Below are positions 27,630 to 36,216 of a DNA stretch of 64,000 nt, in pieces. The DNA is taken from the NCBI RefSeq assembly GCF_900185015.1, contig NZ_FXYD01000001.1, positions 558,001 through 622,000 on the forward strand, read 5' to 3'. The position numbers and the translations under genes were made by a program. Positions within the stretch are counted from its first letter, which is position 1; each line of letters opens with the position of its first letter. Source of the stretch: Octadecabacter ascidiaceicola. Lineage in GTDB: Bacteria > Pseudomonadota > Alphaproteobacteria > Rhodobacterales > Rhodobacteraceae. The notes beneath the pieces were generated by a model, which made no database searches, had not been told where the DNA came from, and saw nothing but the letters and a program-made list of their open reading frames with translations.

Positions 27630-28406
27630 TCAACCATTCAAAATAGCACGAAGGGCTTTGGCACGAGCCGATGGAATTGCTTCGATCTCGAGGCCTGTGA
27701 ATACGTGCAGCGTGTTCATCTGTGGGTCGACCACAGCATGATTGCTGACCCATCCCCCCATGCTGAGATAGGTTCTCAACAACGGAGGCAACTGCTCCAT
27801 CGCCGTTTTTCGTGTCGTAATACCACCCAAACTATCAAGCGGAACGACGTCCTTAGACTTCACAGTCGGCGCCCATGATGCGGGTGCTTGGTGGTTGGCC
27901 GACAACAGCGCAAAGGCATCTCGGTATGGCGCGGCGTCCATGCCCATGAATGAGGAACACCCAAATAAAAACCCGATCGCGCGCGCATCAACAATTTTCG
28001 CAATCATCCCCCAGGCAATCCGCAGCACGTCTGGGTCTTGAACGTCAGACGAGATGCAAAACCGCCCAAGCTCAAGAACCGGTTGGGTGTATTCAGCGAG
28101 GCGTTCAAGACCATAAAACTGCGCAGTATAGCTGTCCGCCAAATCCGCACCCGATGCAGCAAATATCGTGCGAAAGCTACATACGATGTCGCCTACGCTG
28201 TTTTCGATCAGCACATGATCACTGCGCGAATCGAATTCGTCCGTTTCAAGACCATTACTGCGGGCGGCCCCGCCTGCATGCTCAATAAAACAACGATGGC
28301 GCAGACGTTGGCATCGTTCAAGATTATCTGAGGTAACAGCAAACCGCGCCACATAGCCGCCGCGTTCAAGCACGATACTACCAAGTGCATGGGTGTCTTT
28401 GGCCAT
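27630..28406 (-). CDS. OlsB-like GNAT acyltransferase (ornithine lipid synthesis)
   Basis: A GNAT-fold acyltransferase of the hemolysin/OlsB family: RYVARF-like start followed by LRHRCFIEHAGG, DEFDSRSDHVLIE, the conserved VLELGRFCISSDVQDPDVLRIAW (catalytic region) and IGFLFGCSSFMGMDAAPY. OlsB uses acyl-ACP to acylate ornithine, giving lyso-ornithine lipid; OlsA would complete the lipid and is not in this window. ATG at 28406 (MAKDTHALG) is taken; a start at 28493 would overlap the bamE gene's end. Spaced 46 nt from bamE. Confidence 0.8.
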   Translation of the reverse strand: MAKDTHALGSIVLERGGYVARFAVTSDNLERCQRLRHRCFIEHAGGAARSNGLETDEFDSRSDHVLIENSVGDIVCSFRTIFAASGADLADSYTAQFYGLERLAEYTQPVLELGRFCISSDVQDPDVLRIAWGMIAKIVDARAIGFLFGCSSFMGMDAAPYRDAFALLSANHQAPASWAPTVKSKDVVPLDSLGGITTRKTAMEQLPPLLRTYLSMGGWVSNHAVVDPQMNTLHVFTGLEIEAIPSARAKALRAILNG

Positions 28407-28452
28407 GTTCAAACTGGCCCCAAAAGGATCGACCTCAGAGCGGCTTTCGCCC

Positions 28453-28914
28453 TCACCCGTCACCCAGGAAGTCACCAGCGCTGAAGTTACCAATAGACCC
28501 GAACAACTGGCGAATGAACGTCGTATCGCGAACGTTGTCTTGCGTCACACGACGCGACAGCGCGACAACATTGCCGTTTTCAAGGCCGAAACGTTCAACA
28601 TTGCTGACAACACCTTCTTCATCGAAACGGATCGCGACAACTTCGCGTTCGATCTCTTTTGGTTCAAACGGGCCAAAGAAACGGAAACGAGATTGGACGT
28701 AGAAAAATCCACCGCCGTTTGTGACGCCACTTGCGGTTGGTGGGCCAACGACATCCGCAACCGTGTCGCGGGTATCAACGCCAACCAGCACTTCAGCCAA
28801 TTGGTCATCCGTTGGGGCATAGCCATGATTGCGATATAAAGTGGTACAACCCACTGACATCAACAGCACGCATCCGGCTAGTATGGCGCGTGACTTGCGA
28901 CCTGTGATGTTCAT
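28453..28914 (-). CDS. bamE: Outer-membrane assembly lipoprotein BamE (SmpA/OmlA family)
   Basis: A 153-aa lipoprotein with a signal peptide ending in the lipobox SVGC (Cys about 23) and an SmpA/OmlA domain: DDQLAEVLVGVDTRDTVADVVGPP, the family's opening helix and turn, then FFYVQSRFRFFGPFEPKEIEREVVAIRFDEEG. It stabilises the BAM complex that folds outer-membrane barrels, the same process served by SurA and LptD in this window. ATG at 28914 with GAGG upstream is preferred to a TTG four codons earlier. Divergent from yceD. Confidence 0.9.
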   Translation of the reverse strand: MNITGRKSRAILAGCVLLMSVGCTTLYRNHGYAPTDDQLAEVLVGVDTRDTVADVVGPPTASGVTNGGGFFYVQSRFRFFGPFEPKEIEREVVAIRFDEEGVVSNVERFGLENGNVVALSRRVTQDNVRDTTFIRQLFGSIGNFSAGDFLGDG

Positions 28915-29006
28915 AGTGACCCTCAACCTTTATATCTCGCCTTGGCTTCTATCGGCTTTTAACGCATTTACAGCCAACACGCGACGTTATTCAAGGGTGC
29001 CCACAA

Positions 29007-29561
29007 ATGTCTGATCTGCCGACACATCCCATTCGCTTTGCCGACCTTCCTGGGAGAAAGCGTTCTCATTTCACAATTGAGCCCGACGCCAACGGCCGCA
29101 AAGCGATCGCGAACGTAATTGATGTGCTGAAAATTCCCAAACTACGCTTTGACGGCGCACTGATTCCCACGGGCAAGCGTGACTGGCGTATTGAGGCGGC
29201 GTTAGGCGCAACCGTCAGCCAAGCCTGTGTTGTGACGCTGGAACCGGTCACCACCCGCATTGACGAAGACGTGACGCGCACATTTGCCGCCGAAATCGAT
29301 ATTCCCGACGAGGATGAATACGAAATCAGTGAAGACGACTCAGCTGATCCACTGCCAGAAACGCTGGATCTAATTGATGTGCTTACAGAAGCACTGGTTT
29401 TGGCCATCCCCGCCTACCCGCGCAAAGACGGCGCAACGGCAGAAACCATCGGCGTTACCGAGCCGGGCAAAGCCGTGATGACGGACGAAGACGCACGCCC
29501 CTTTGCAGGCCTTGCTGCATTGCGTGCTGGCCTCGAAAACAAGCAAGAAACTGACGACTAA
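29007..29561 (+). CDS. yceD: YceD / DUF177 protein (23S rRNA accumulation)
   Basis: A 184-aa acidic protein with the DUF177 pattern: SQACVVTLEPVTTRIDEDV (the C-x-x-x-L-E-P-V motif) in the middle, and DLIDVLTEALVLAIPAYPR later, ending in a helix with FAGLAALRAGL. YceD homologues are needed for 23S rRNA accumulation and are almost always next to rpmF, as here (178 nt upstream). Head of the yceD-rpmF-plsX-fabH run. Confidence 0.9.
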   Translation: MSDLPTHPIRFADLPGRKRSHFTIEPDANGRKAIANVIDVLKIPKLRFDGALIPTGKRDWRIEAALGATVSQACVVTLEPVTTRIDEDVTRTFAAEIDIPDEDEYEISEDDSADPLPETLDLIDVLTEALVLAIPAYPRKDGATAETIGVTEPGKAVMTDEDARPFAGLAALRAGLENKQETDD

Positions 29562-29739
29562 TCGAGAGGTCTAAAAAAGGTTGCTTATTAGCAAAATGGC
29601 CGTATGTTCGCGGCTTCTTTCAGATCACGTCTCGACAGGCGTTAGGTTATGCCCTAAAGCCCCACAAACGCTTTCCTGAAAGCACGAAATTCACGCGGTC
29701 CACTTAACACGCAAGGGCCCACTATCCGAGGTTGTCACA

Positions 29740-29946
29740 ATGGCTGTCCCACAGAATAAAATCTCCACGTCCCGCCGGAACAACCGTCGGTCCCACCACG
29801 CTCTTGATGGTGCGAACCCGAACGAATGCCCGTCCTGCGGTGAACTGAAGCGTCCACACCACATCTGCCCGTCCTGCGGTCACTACGCAGACCGTGAAGT
29901 CATCGCGCAAGCTGATGAAATCGATCTGGACGACGACGCTGCATAA
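29740..29946 (+). CDS. rpmF: 50S ribosomal protein L32
   Basis: A 68-aa basic protein, [20 protein letters not shown] at the N-terminus and a zinc-ribbon [18 protein letters not shown] with all four cysteines, so it is the zinc-binding C+ form. The acidic tail [10 protein letters not shown] is typical of alphaproteobacteria. GAGG lies about 10 nt upstream of ATG. It sits between yceD and plsX, the classic rpmF-plsX-fabH arrangement linking ribosome and fatty-acid synthesis. Confidence 0.97.
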   Translation: MAVPQNKISTSRRNNRRSHHALDGANPNECPSCGELKRPHHICPSCGHYADREVIAQADEIDLDDDAA

Positions 29947-29974
29947 GCACTAGGGTCGCTCAGAAGGGGAACGT

Positions 29975-31057
29975 ATGTCCGCCACTGATCAATCCATTGC
30001 CGCACTTGTAATTTCTGTCGACGCCATGGGCGGCGACGAAGGACCCGCGCCAATTGTCGCGGGTCTTGCGCGTTTCTTGGGGGCCAACTCTGACACGCAC
30101 ATTCTGCTACACGGCCCTAAGGCCGAACTCGAACCACTTGTAACGAAAAAGAAAATTGGCGAATCCATTACGTTCGTTGATGCCCCTGATGTCGTTACGA
30201 TGACGGACAAACCAAGCCACGTCATGCGCCACGGTAAGTCCACATCTATGTGGTCTGCGATCGATTCCGTGCGCAACAAAGAAGCGTCCGTCTGTGTGTC
30301 TTGCGGAAACACCGGCGCCCTTATGGCTGTGTCGATGATCCGCCTTCGCAAAGCCGAAGGTGTTAATCGCCCTGCCATCGCCTGCCTATGGCCGTCCCGC
30401 AATGAAGCTGGTTTTAACGTCATGCTGGATGCGGGTGCTGACATTCGCGCCGATGAGGAAGACCTTTTGACCTATGCGCTGATGGGCGCGTCTTACGCAC
30501 GCAACGGTCTGGGCCTGACAAAGCCGCGCGTTGGTCTGCTGAATGTTGGCACCGAAGAGCACAAAGGCCGCGCCGAACTGAAGGTCGCCCATGACATGAT
30601 CGCCACTGCCGCACCGCGTGGTGATTTCGAATATGTGGGATTCGTTGAAGGCGGCGATTTGCCCGGTTCGCGGGTCGATGTCGTCGTCACAGACGGGTTT
30701 ACCGGCAATATTGCGCTTAAAACTGGCGAAGGGACCGCAAATTTCGTGTCCGAATCCCTACGCGCTGCCTTCAAGACGACGTGGTTCTCGCGGATTGCCG
30801 CCCTCCTCGCAATGACATCGCTGTCTCGCCTCAAGAAAAAGATCGACCCGCGCCGTGTAAACGGTGGGGTTTTCCTCGGCCTTAACGGAACCGTCATCAA
30901 AAGCCACGGTAGTGCGGATGCGACAGGTGTTGCAGCAGCTATTGAACTTGCCGCACAGCTCGGGCGTTCGGGTTTCTCTGACAAGCTGGCCGCACGGGTT
31001 GCATCAGCCGCAGTGCTTGCCCAAGATGCCCAAACCGACAGCGCGACAAAGGACTAG
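29975..31057 (+). CDS. plsX: Phosphate acyltransferase PlsX
   Basis: A 360-aa enzyme making acyl-phosphate from acyl-ACP for PlsY-dependent phospholipid synthesis. Family marks: ISVDAMGGDEGPAPIV at the start, SCGNTGALMAVSMIRL, RPAIACLWP, GLLNVGTEEHKG and VTDGFTGNIALKTGEG. AAGGGGA lies before ATG. It follows rpmF by 28 nt and precedes fabH by 8 nt. Confidence 0.96.
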   Translation: MSATDQSIAALVISVDAMGGDEGPAPIVAGLARFLGANSDTHILLHGPKAELEPLVTKKKIGESITFVDAPDVVTMTDKPSHVMRHGKSTSMWSAIDSVRNKEASVCVSCGNTGALMAVSMIRLRKAEGVNRPAIACLWPSRNEAGFNVMLDAGADIRADEEDLLTYALMGASYARNGLGLTKPRVGLLNVGTEEHKGRAELKVAHDMIATAAPRGDFEYVGFVEGGDLPGSRVDVVVTDGFTGNIALKTGEGTANFVSESLRAAFKTTWFSRIAALLAMTSLSRLKKKIDPRRVNGGVFLGLNGTVIKSHGSADATGVAAAIELAAQLGRSGFSDKLAARVASAAVLAQDAQTDSATKD

Positions 31058-31065
31058 AAAACCAT

Positions 31066-32037
31066 ATGACCATTCGCGCAATCGTTCGTGGCGTCGGCCA
31101 CTACCTCCCCGAACGGGTCGTTCCGAATTCCTATTTCGAAGAAACGCTCGAAACGACGGATGAGTGGATCACGACACGTTCCGGTATTGAGCGACGTCAC
31201 TTCGCCGCAGAAGACGAATTCACCTCCGATTTGGGCACGAAAGCCGCGCAAAAAGCGCTTGAGATGGCGGGCCTCGCGCCTGATGACATCGATGCGGTGA
31301 TCGTTGCCACATCGACGCCTGACCTGACGTTCCCGTCTGCGGCGACAATGATTCAGCAAAAGCTTGGAATGACGCAGGGATTCGCCTTTGACATCCAAGC
31401 CGTCTGCGCCGGATTCGTCTACGCGCTGGCAAATGCCAACGGAATGATCGTCGCCGGACAAGCGAAGCGAGTGTTGGTTATTGGCGCTGAGACCTTCTCT
31501 CGAATCTTGGATTTCTCAGATCGTGGAACCTGCGTTTTGTTTGGTGACGGGGCTGGTGCGCTCGTCCTTGAGGCGCAAGAAACCGACGGCACAACGCGCG
31601 ATCGTGGCGTTTTGGGCATCGACCTCAATTCAGACGGCCGTTACCGCGATATGCTGTATGTCGATGGCGGAATGATTAGCAACCAGACCGGCTTTGTCAA
31701 AATGCAAGGCAACGCACTTTTCCGCCAAGCCGTTGAAAAGCTTGCGTCAACCGCGGATGCGGCCCTTGTGAAGGCAGGCTTAGGGCACGACGACGTTGAC
31801 TGGATCGTACCTCATCAAGCCAACATCCGCATCATCCAAGGCACCGCCAAAAAGCTCGGCGTGAGCATGGATAAGGTTGTTGTGACAGTACAAGACCACG
31901 GCAACACCTCCGCGGCCTCCATCCCCCTCGCCCTGTCAGTCGGGGTTGAGCGTGGCCAAATCAAAGAAGGTGACCTCGTCGTCACCGAAGCCATCGGCGG
32001 CGGCTTGGCATGGGGCGCAGTCGTTCTGCGCTGGTAG
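31066..32037 (+). CDS. fabH: 3-oxoacyl-ACP synthase III
   Basis: A 323-aa initiating condensing enzyme of type II fatty-acid synthesis (acetyl-CoA plus malonyl-ACP). Catalytic triad: Cys114 in DIQAVCAGFVYAL, His in VPHQANIRI and Asn in HGNTSAASIP. The start motif RGVGHYLPERVVPN is typical. Only 8 nt after plsX; co-transcribed. Confidence 0.97.
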   Translation: MTIRAIVRGVGHYLPERVVPNSYFEETLETTDEWITTRSGIERRHFAAEDEFTSDLGTKAAQKALEMAGLAPDDIDAVIVATSTPDLTFPSAATMIQQKLGMTQGFAFDIQAVCAGFVYALANANGMIVAGQAKRVLVIGAETFSRILDFSDRGTCVLFGDGAGALVLEAQETDGTTRDRGVLGIDLNSDGRYRDMLYVDGGMISNQTGFVKMQGNALFRQAVEKLASTADAALVKAGLGHDDVDWIVPHQANIRIIQGTAKKLGVSMDKVVVTVQDHGNTSAASIPLALSVGVERGQIKEGDLVVTEAIGGGLAWGAVVLRW

Positions 32038-32077
32038 CGACAACACGCCTTCAATGTCGCCCTTCAAGTCCTTGTTA

Positions 32078-32106
32078 TTGACTCTGTTTTTACCCTTGGC
32101 CTAAGC
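32078..32106 (+). promoter_or_regulatory. Possible ihfA promoter
   Basis: TTGACT (32078-32083) is a good alphaproteobacterial -35 element. Seventeen nt downstream lies a weak -10, CTAAGC (32101-32106), and the ihfA ATG follows at 32130. This fits ihfA having its own promoter after fabH. Confidence 0.35.
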
Positions 32107-32129
32107 TCGCGAGAACTCAGGGGGATATA

Positions 32130-32429
32130 ATGACAAATAAGACTTTGACACGCATGGATTTAGCAGACGCCGTTCACGAAGAAGTAGGCCTATCACGCAA
32201 CGAAAGCGCAGACCTCGTTGAAAGCGTTCTCACGCAAATGTCTGACGCCCTTGCTGGCGGTGACAGCGTTAAAATTTCCTCCTTCGGAACATTCTCCATT
32301 CGCGACAAAGCTGCCCGCATCGGTCGTAACCCCAAGACAGGCGAAGAAGTGCCAATCACGCCCCGCCGCGTGCTGAGCTTCCGCCCAAGCCACCTGATGA
32401 AAGACCGCGTCGCAGCGGGCAATAAATAA
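32130..32429 (+). CDS. ihfA: Integration host factor alpha subunit
   Basis: A 99-aa DNA-bending protein of the HU/IHF family: [25 protein letters not shown], then the strand [30 protein letters not shown], whose R-NP-x-T motif is the beta-arm tip that inserts into the minor groove. The heterodimer partner IhfB is elsewhere. AGGGGGA lies upstream of ATG; the MerR-type gene follows by 11 nt. Confidence 0.95.
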   Translation: MTNKTLTRMDLADAVHEEVGLSRNESADLVESVLTQMSDALAGGDSVKISSFGTFSIRDKAARIGRNPKTGEEVPITPRRVLSFRPSHLMKDRVAAGNK

Positions 32430-32440
32430 GGACCGCCGGG

Positions 32441-33157
32441 ATGTCCAAATCCCGCGACGCTTTCCGCACGATTTCAGAAGTATCCGATACGCTGGACACC
32501 CCAGCGCACGTGCTGCGCTTTTGGGAAAGCAAGTTCAACCAAGTCAAACCCGTCAAACGCGCTGGTGGCCGGCGCTACTATCGCCCCACGGATGTTGACC
32601 TGCTTGCGGGTATCAAAAAGCTGCTGCACGACGATGGGATGACCATCAAAGGCGCGCAAAAACTACTGCGTGAACAAGGCGTTAAACACGTGGCCGCCCT
32701 TGGCGCTGGCGTTCTGGAAGCGCAAACCGAACTGGCGGAGGCCCCTGCTGAGACTGTTGAACCAGCTGAAACCAAACCTGTAGAAGCTGAAGCGCCGAAA
32801 GTGGCCCCCGTGCAGGAGCCTGAAGTCGTGGCTGAGCCAAAGGTAGAACCAGAAGCGACCGTCGAAATCGCCAACGTTGTGCCATTGACCAAAACCCCCG
32901 GCCCTGCCCTGACGCTCAACCTCGCGCCAAAAGCAGAGCCAGCCGAGCCCGTTGCCGCTGCAACTGAAACACCCACAGCGACGCCAGAAATGCCGGACGT
33001 CCCAGCGGACCCATCCGATGCAGACAGCAAAGCCCCTGCGCGTTTGTTCCATCTGCTGCACAAAGCCCCGCACGACAAAATCGCAGCCCAAGCACAGGCC
33101 ATCGCGCCGCTGCTTGACCGGATGCAGGTTCTGCGCGACCGCATCAATCTGCGCTAA
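32441..33157 (+). CDS. MerR-type regulator with long acidic/proline-rich tail
   Basis: A 238-aa protein whose first 80 residues are a MerR-like winged helix: [61 protein letters not shown]. The following about 110 residues are low-complexity (Ala, Pro, Glu, Val), and a short conserved helix ends the protein ([10 protein letters not shown]...[16 protein letters not shown]). The tail has no Cys, so it is not a metal-sensing MerR. The gene always follows ihfA in Rhodobacteraceae that I recall; its targets are unknown. Confidence 0.85.
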   Translation: MSKSRDAFRTISEVSDTLDTPAHVLRFWESKFNQVKPVKRAGGRRYYRPTDVDLLAGIKKLLHDDGMTIKGAQKLLREQGVKHVAALGAGVLEAQTELAEAPAETVEPAETKPVEAEAPKVAPVQEPEVVAEPKVEPEATVEIANVVPLTKTPGPALTLNLAPKAEPAEPVAAATETPTATPEMPDVPADPSDADSKAPARLFHLLHKAPHDKIAAQAQAIAPLLDRMQVLRDRINLR

Positions 33158-33224
33158 AGACCCGCAGCCCCGTGCGTTTTTCGCCTTGCCCTGCCACGCA
33201 TTTGCGATATGACATCCCACAAGT

Positions 33225-33301
33225 CGGGCTATGGCGCAGCCTGGTAGCGCGTCCGTCTGGGGGACGGAAGGTCGCAGGTTCGAGTCCTGCTAGCCCGACC
33301 A
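33225..33301 (+). tRNA. tRNA-Pro (GGG)
   Basis: A complete 77-nt cloverleaf: acceptor CGGGCTA pairs with TAGCCCG, D-arm GCGC/GCGC, anticodon stem TCCGT/ACGGA closing the loop CTGGGGG (anticodon GGG, Pro), T-arm GCAGG/CCTGC with TTCGAGT, and an encoded CCA end. An intrinsic terminator follows 7 nt later, so it is a single-gene unit. Confidence 0.97.
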
Positions 33302-33308
33302 CTAAAAT

Positions 33309-33342
33309 ACGCCCGCCGCGCCCTGCGCAGGTGGGCGTTTTT
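33309..33342 (+). terminator. Terminator after tRNA-Pro
   Basis: ACGCCC (33309-33314) pairs with GGGCGT (33333-33338). There is an inner GCGC-containing stem, and four further T follow. Confidence 0.85.
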
Positions 33343-33365
33343 ACACCTAGGATCAAAGGTTTAGA

Positions 33366-34442
33366 ATGAAAAACGGTGTTCTTTCAGACGATCAGATCAG
33401 CGCCCTTATTACAAGCGGGGCGATCAGCGCCACAATTCCGTTTGAGGATGGCCAAGTACAGCCCGCCTCCCTTGATCTGCGCCTTGGCAACCGCGCCTAT
33501 CGCGTACGGGCCTCGTTTCTGACGGGTCGCGGTCAATCTGTCGCCGACCGCCTTGATCAATTCACCATGCACGAAATCGACCTTCAGGGTGGTGCCGTGC
33601 TGGAAAAGAACTGCGTCTACGTCGTGCCCCTGATGGAGGCCCTAGTCCTGCCCAAGGGCATGACTGCCGCCGCCAGCGCCAAGTCCTCGACAGGACGCCT
33701 CGACCTGCTGACGCGCATCATCACGGACAACGGCGTTGAGTTTGACCGTGTGCCCGAAGGGTATTCCGGCCCTCTTTACGTCGAAATTTGTCCGCGCTCT
33801 TTCTCGGTCCTCGTGCAGCCGGGCCTGATGCTGAACCAAATCATCTTTCGCAACGGCAAGACCTTCATCAATGACGAAGACCTCAAGGCGCTGCACGTCA
33901 AGACCCCAATCGTGGACGGCGAAGCGGTTATTTCCGACGGATTGGGGTTTTCCGTTGATCTAAAGCCGACCAGCGGTGATCTGGTCGGTTATCGCGCCAA
34001 ACCCCATACGGGCGTCATCGATCTGTCGCAAATTGCGGCCTATGATCCGGCGGAATACTGGGAAGAAGTGCGCACCAAAGACGGGCATATCATCCTCGAT
34101 CCCGGCGCGTTTTATATCCTCGTCAGCCGCGAAGCGATTGCCATCCCGCCGGATTGTGCCGCTGAAATGGCGCCCTACATCGCGATGGTCGGCGAATTCC
34201 GCGTCCATTACGCGGGCTTCTTTGATCCGGGCTTTGGTTGGGATAGCGCAGGTGGCGCAGGCTCACGCGGCGTGTTGGAAGTACGTTGCCACGAAGCACC
34301 GTTTGTTCTGGAACATGGGCAAGTGGTCGGCCGCTTAGTCTATGAACATATGTCACAGACCCCTGCTGCCCTATATGGCCAAGATATCAAGTCAAATTAC
34401 CAAGGCCAAGGCCTGAAATTATCCAAACATTTCAAGTCCTAA
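33366..34442 (+). CDS. dcd: dCTP deaminase, long two-domain form
   Basis: A 358-aa protein, nearly twice the 190-aa canonical Dcd. Both halves show the dUTPase-like beta fold. The first half has QPASLDLRLGNRAYRV, SAKSSTGRLDLLTRI, EGYSGPLYVEICP and GLMLNQIIFRNG. The second has EFRVHYAGFFDPGFG, SRGVLEVRCHEAPFVLEHGQVVGRLVYE. This long form is the usual annotated 2'-deoxycytidine 5'-triphosphate deaminase in alphaproteobacteria, giving dUTP for thymidylate synthesis. The second half retains most substrate-site features, so the chain may work as a pseudo-tandem subunit. It follows the tRNA terminator closely. Confidence 0.88.
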   Translation: MKNGVLSDDQISALITSGAISATIPFEDGQVQPASLDLRLGNRAYRVRASFLTGRGQSVADRLDQFTMHEIDLQGGAVLEKNCVYVVPLMEALVLPKGMTAAASAKSSTGRLDLLTRIITDNGVEFDRVPEGYSGPLYVEICPRSFSVLVQPGLMLNQIIFRNGKTFINDEDLKALHVKTPIVDGEAVISDGLGFSVDLKPTSGDLVGYRAKPHTGVIDLSQIAAYDPAEYWEEVRTKDGHIILDPGAFYILVSREAIAIPPDCAAEMAPYIAMVGEFRVHYAGFFDPGFGWDSAGGAGSRGVLEVRCHEAPFVLEHGQVVGRLVYEHMSQTPAALYGQDIKSNYQGQGLKLSKHFKS

Positions 34443-34451
34443 GGGCGCGTC

Positions 34452-34649
34452 TCAGAACTTGGTGAAGCGGCGCATCATGCGGGTTGCTTGGCGCAATTGG
34501 CGTGTCCCGTTCTGACCCTGCTTGTTCAATTGACGCTCCTCGGGGCTCTGCTCGCGGTTCTTGTTGCCAAGATTGCTCGCGGCTTTGATGCCGGAGTTCA
34601 CGCCCTTATTCACAAGGCGTCGAATGATCATATTCAAGATGCGTTCCAT
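34452..34649 (-). CDS. Small basic protein, 65 aa
   Basis: ATG at 34649 follows AAAGGA by about 8 nt and gives a 65-aa basic protein. A short amphipathic start (MERILNMIIRRLVNKGVNSG) is followed by a Gln/Arg/Asn-rich chain ending MMRRFTKF. A frame extends 27 codons upstream, but that part has no better start. I do not recognise a domain. It lies between the convergent dCTP deaminase gene and scpB and may be the last gene of the scpA-scpB unit. Confidence 0.65.
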   Translation of the reverse strand: MERILNMIIRRLVNKGVNSGIKAASNLGNKNREQSPEERQLNKQGQNGTRQLRQATRMMRRFTKF

Positions 34650-34745
34650 CGGGATCGTCCTTTGCTCGGTTTGCCCTACCATATAGTATCGCGGGCTTAT
34701 TTCCCAATGTATCTGCGAAAATTCCGGCAAATTGAGGGCAAACGC

Positions 34746-35408
34746 TTAACTTTCGTCAAACATCTCTGTCTGATCCGTATCGTCCTCGTCACCCTCCTCC
34801 TCACCTGCTTCCGCCAGAAGCGGCGCAGGACGGCTTTCCAACAAGCCAGCAGAACGCAACTCCTTAAGACCCGGCAGATCGCGCGCGTTCTCAAGGCCGA
34901 AGTGGTCAAGGAAGTCCTGCGTCACAACAAACGTCACCGGACGGCCTGGCGTCATACGGCGACGACCAAAGCGGATCCATTCCAATTCAATAAGCTGATC
35001 AATCGTGCCGCGGCTGACGGACACGCCGCGAATTTCTTCTATCTCCGCGCGGGTGACGGGCTGATGATAGGCCACAATCGCCAAGGTCTCGACAGCAGCA
35101 CGGCTAAGCTTGCGTGTCTCAACCGTTTCTTTTTGCATGAGAAATCCAAGATCAGGCGCTGTTCGCAACGCCCAAGCATCGCCAACCTTCACCAAAGACA
35201 CGCCGCGCCCTTCATAACGTTTACGCAGATGCACCAGCGCCTCAGCAGGATCGCACCCATGGGGCATCCGGCCCGCCAATTCAGCCACCGTACACGGGTC
35301 CGCTGTGGCAAACAGGATCGCCTCAACCATGCGTTCCTGCTCGCCCATGGGCGGCGCTTCAAACAGGCTTTCTTCGCTCTCTGGCGCGTCTGTGGCTTGC
35401 TCGCTCAT
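34746..35408 (-). CDS. scpB: Segregation and condensation protein B
   Basis: A 220-aa winged-helix protein of the SMC complex: MVEAILFATADPCTVAELAGRMP, LSRAAVETLAIVAYHQPVTRAEIEEIRGVSVSRGTIDQLIELEWI and FVVTQDFLDHFGLENARDLPGL are hallmark segments. It has an acidic tail with DEDDTD. ScpB binds ScpA to close the SMC ring for chromosome condensation. ATG overlaps the scpA stop by 4 nt. Confidence 0.94.
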   Translation of the reverse strand: MSEQATDAPESEESLFEAPPMGEQERMVEAILFATADPCTVAELAGRMPHGCDPAEALVHLRKRYEGRGVSLVKVGDAWALRTAPDLGFLMQKETVETRKLSRAAVETLAIVAYHQPVTRAEIEEIRGVSVSRGTIDQLIELEWIRFGRRRMTPGRPVTFVVTQDFLDHFGLENARDLPGLKELRSAGLLESRPAPLLAEAGEEEGDEDDTDQTEMFDES

Positions 35409-36184
35409 CGCTCTTTGTTCCTGATCTGAATGGGCGCGAATATATCGCCCTGACGTATTTCAATTTTGCCTTCTTTGGCCAATTCCAGTGACGCCGCAAA
35501 GGTCGATGCGGTGGCGGATCGCCGCTTAACGGGGTCCAATTCCCAGCCTTCCGGCAGATAGGACAGGATATCGGTCCACTCTCCAGCGAACCCGATCAGC
35601 CCGCGCATCCGGCCCAAGGCTTCCTCCATCGTGAAGACTTTTTCGCGGTCCATCACGAAGGGGCGGAACTCGTCCTTTGTGCGAATGCGGGCATAACCCT
35701 GCATCAAGTCCAGCAGCGTCGCCGTATAGGTGACGCGCCGTGTACGTGTGACGTCCTCAGTAATGCCACGGGCAAAGAAATCACGCCCCAGCTGATCCCG
35801 CGCCATCAATTTCGCCGCCGCATCGCGCATGGCGGCCAGTCGTTCCAACTGAAACGCAAGGTGCGCAGCGAGTTCTTCACCCGATGGCCCCTCTTCTGAT
35901 GGGTCAGGGGGCAACAACAAGCGGGACTTCAGAAACGCCAGCCACGCCGCCATCACCAGATAATCCGCCGCCAATTCAAGACGCAGATCGCGGGCTTTGT
36001 GAATAAACGCAAGGTACTGTTCGGCCAGTGCCAGCACCGAAATCTGTCTTAAATCAACCTTTTGGGTGCGCGACAGGGTTAACAGCAGGTCAAGCGGCCC
36101 CTCAAACCCGTCCACATCAACGATCAACGCTTCCGCCGCGAGGCGCTCGTTCACGTCGGTTGAAAAGATGGTCGCGTCAGACAT
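35405..36184 (-). CDS. scpA: Segregation and condensation protein A (kleisin)
   Basis: A 259-aa kleisin subunit: VDGFEGPLDLLLTLSRTQKVDLRQISVLALAEQYL at the N-terminus, ADYLVMAAWLAFLKSRLLLP in the middle and a winged-helix C-terminus (VKRRSATASTFAASLELAKEGKIEIRQ). It bridges the SMC heads with ScpB. It lies 32 nt after nagZ and overlaps scpB, in the order conserved in Rhodobacteraceae. Confidence 0.94.
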   Translation of the reverse strand: MSDATIFSTDVNERLAAEALIVDVDGFEGPLDLLLTLSRTQKVDLRQISVLALAEQYLAFIHKARDLRLELAADYLVMAAWLAFLKSRLLLPPDPSEEGPSGEELAAHLAFQLERLAAMRDAAAKLMARDQLGRDFFARGITEDVTRTRRVTYTATLLDLMQGYARIRTKDEFRPFVMDREKVFTMEEALGRMRGLIGFAGEWTDILSYLPEGWELDPVKRRSATASTFAASLELAKEGKIEIRQGDIFAPIQIRNKER

Positions 36185-36216
36185 GAAACCCTTAAAGTCA
36201 GGCCCACACAGGGAGC

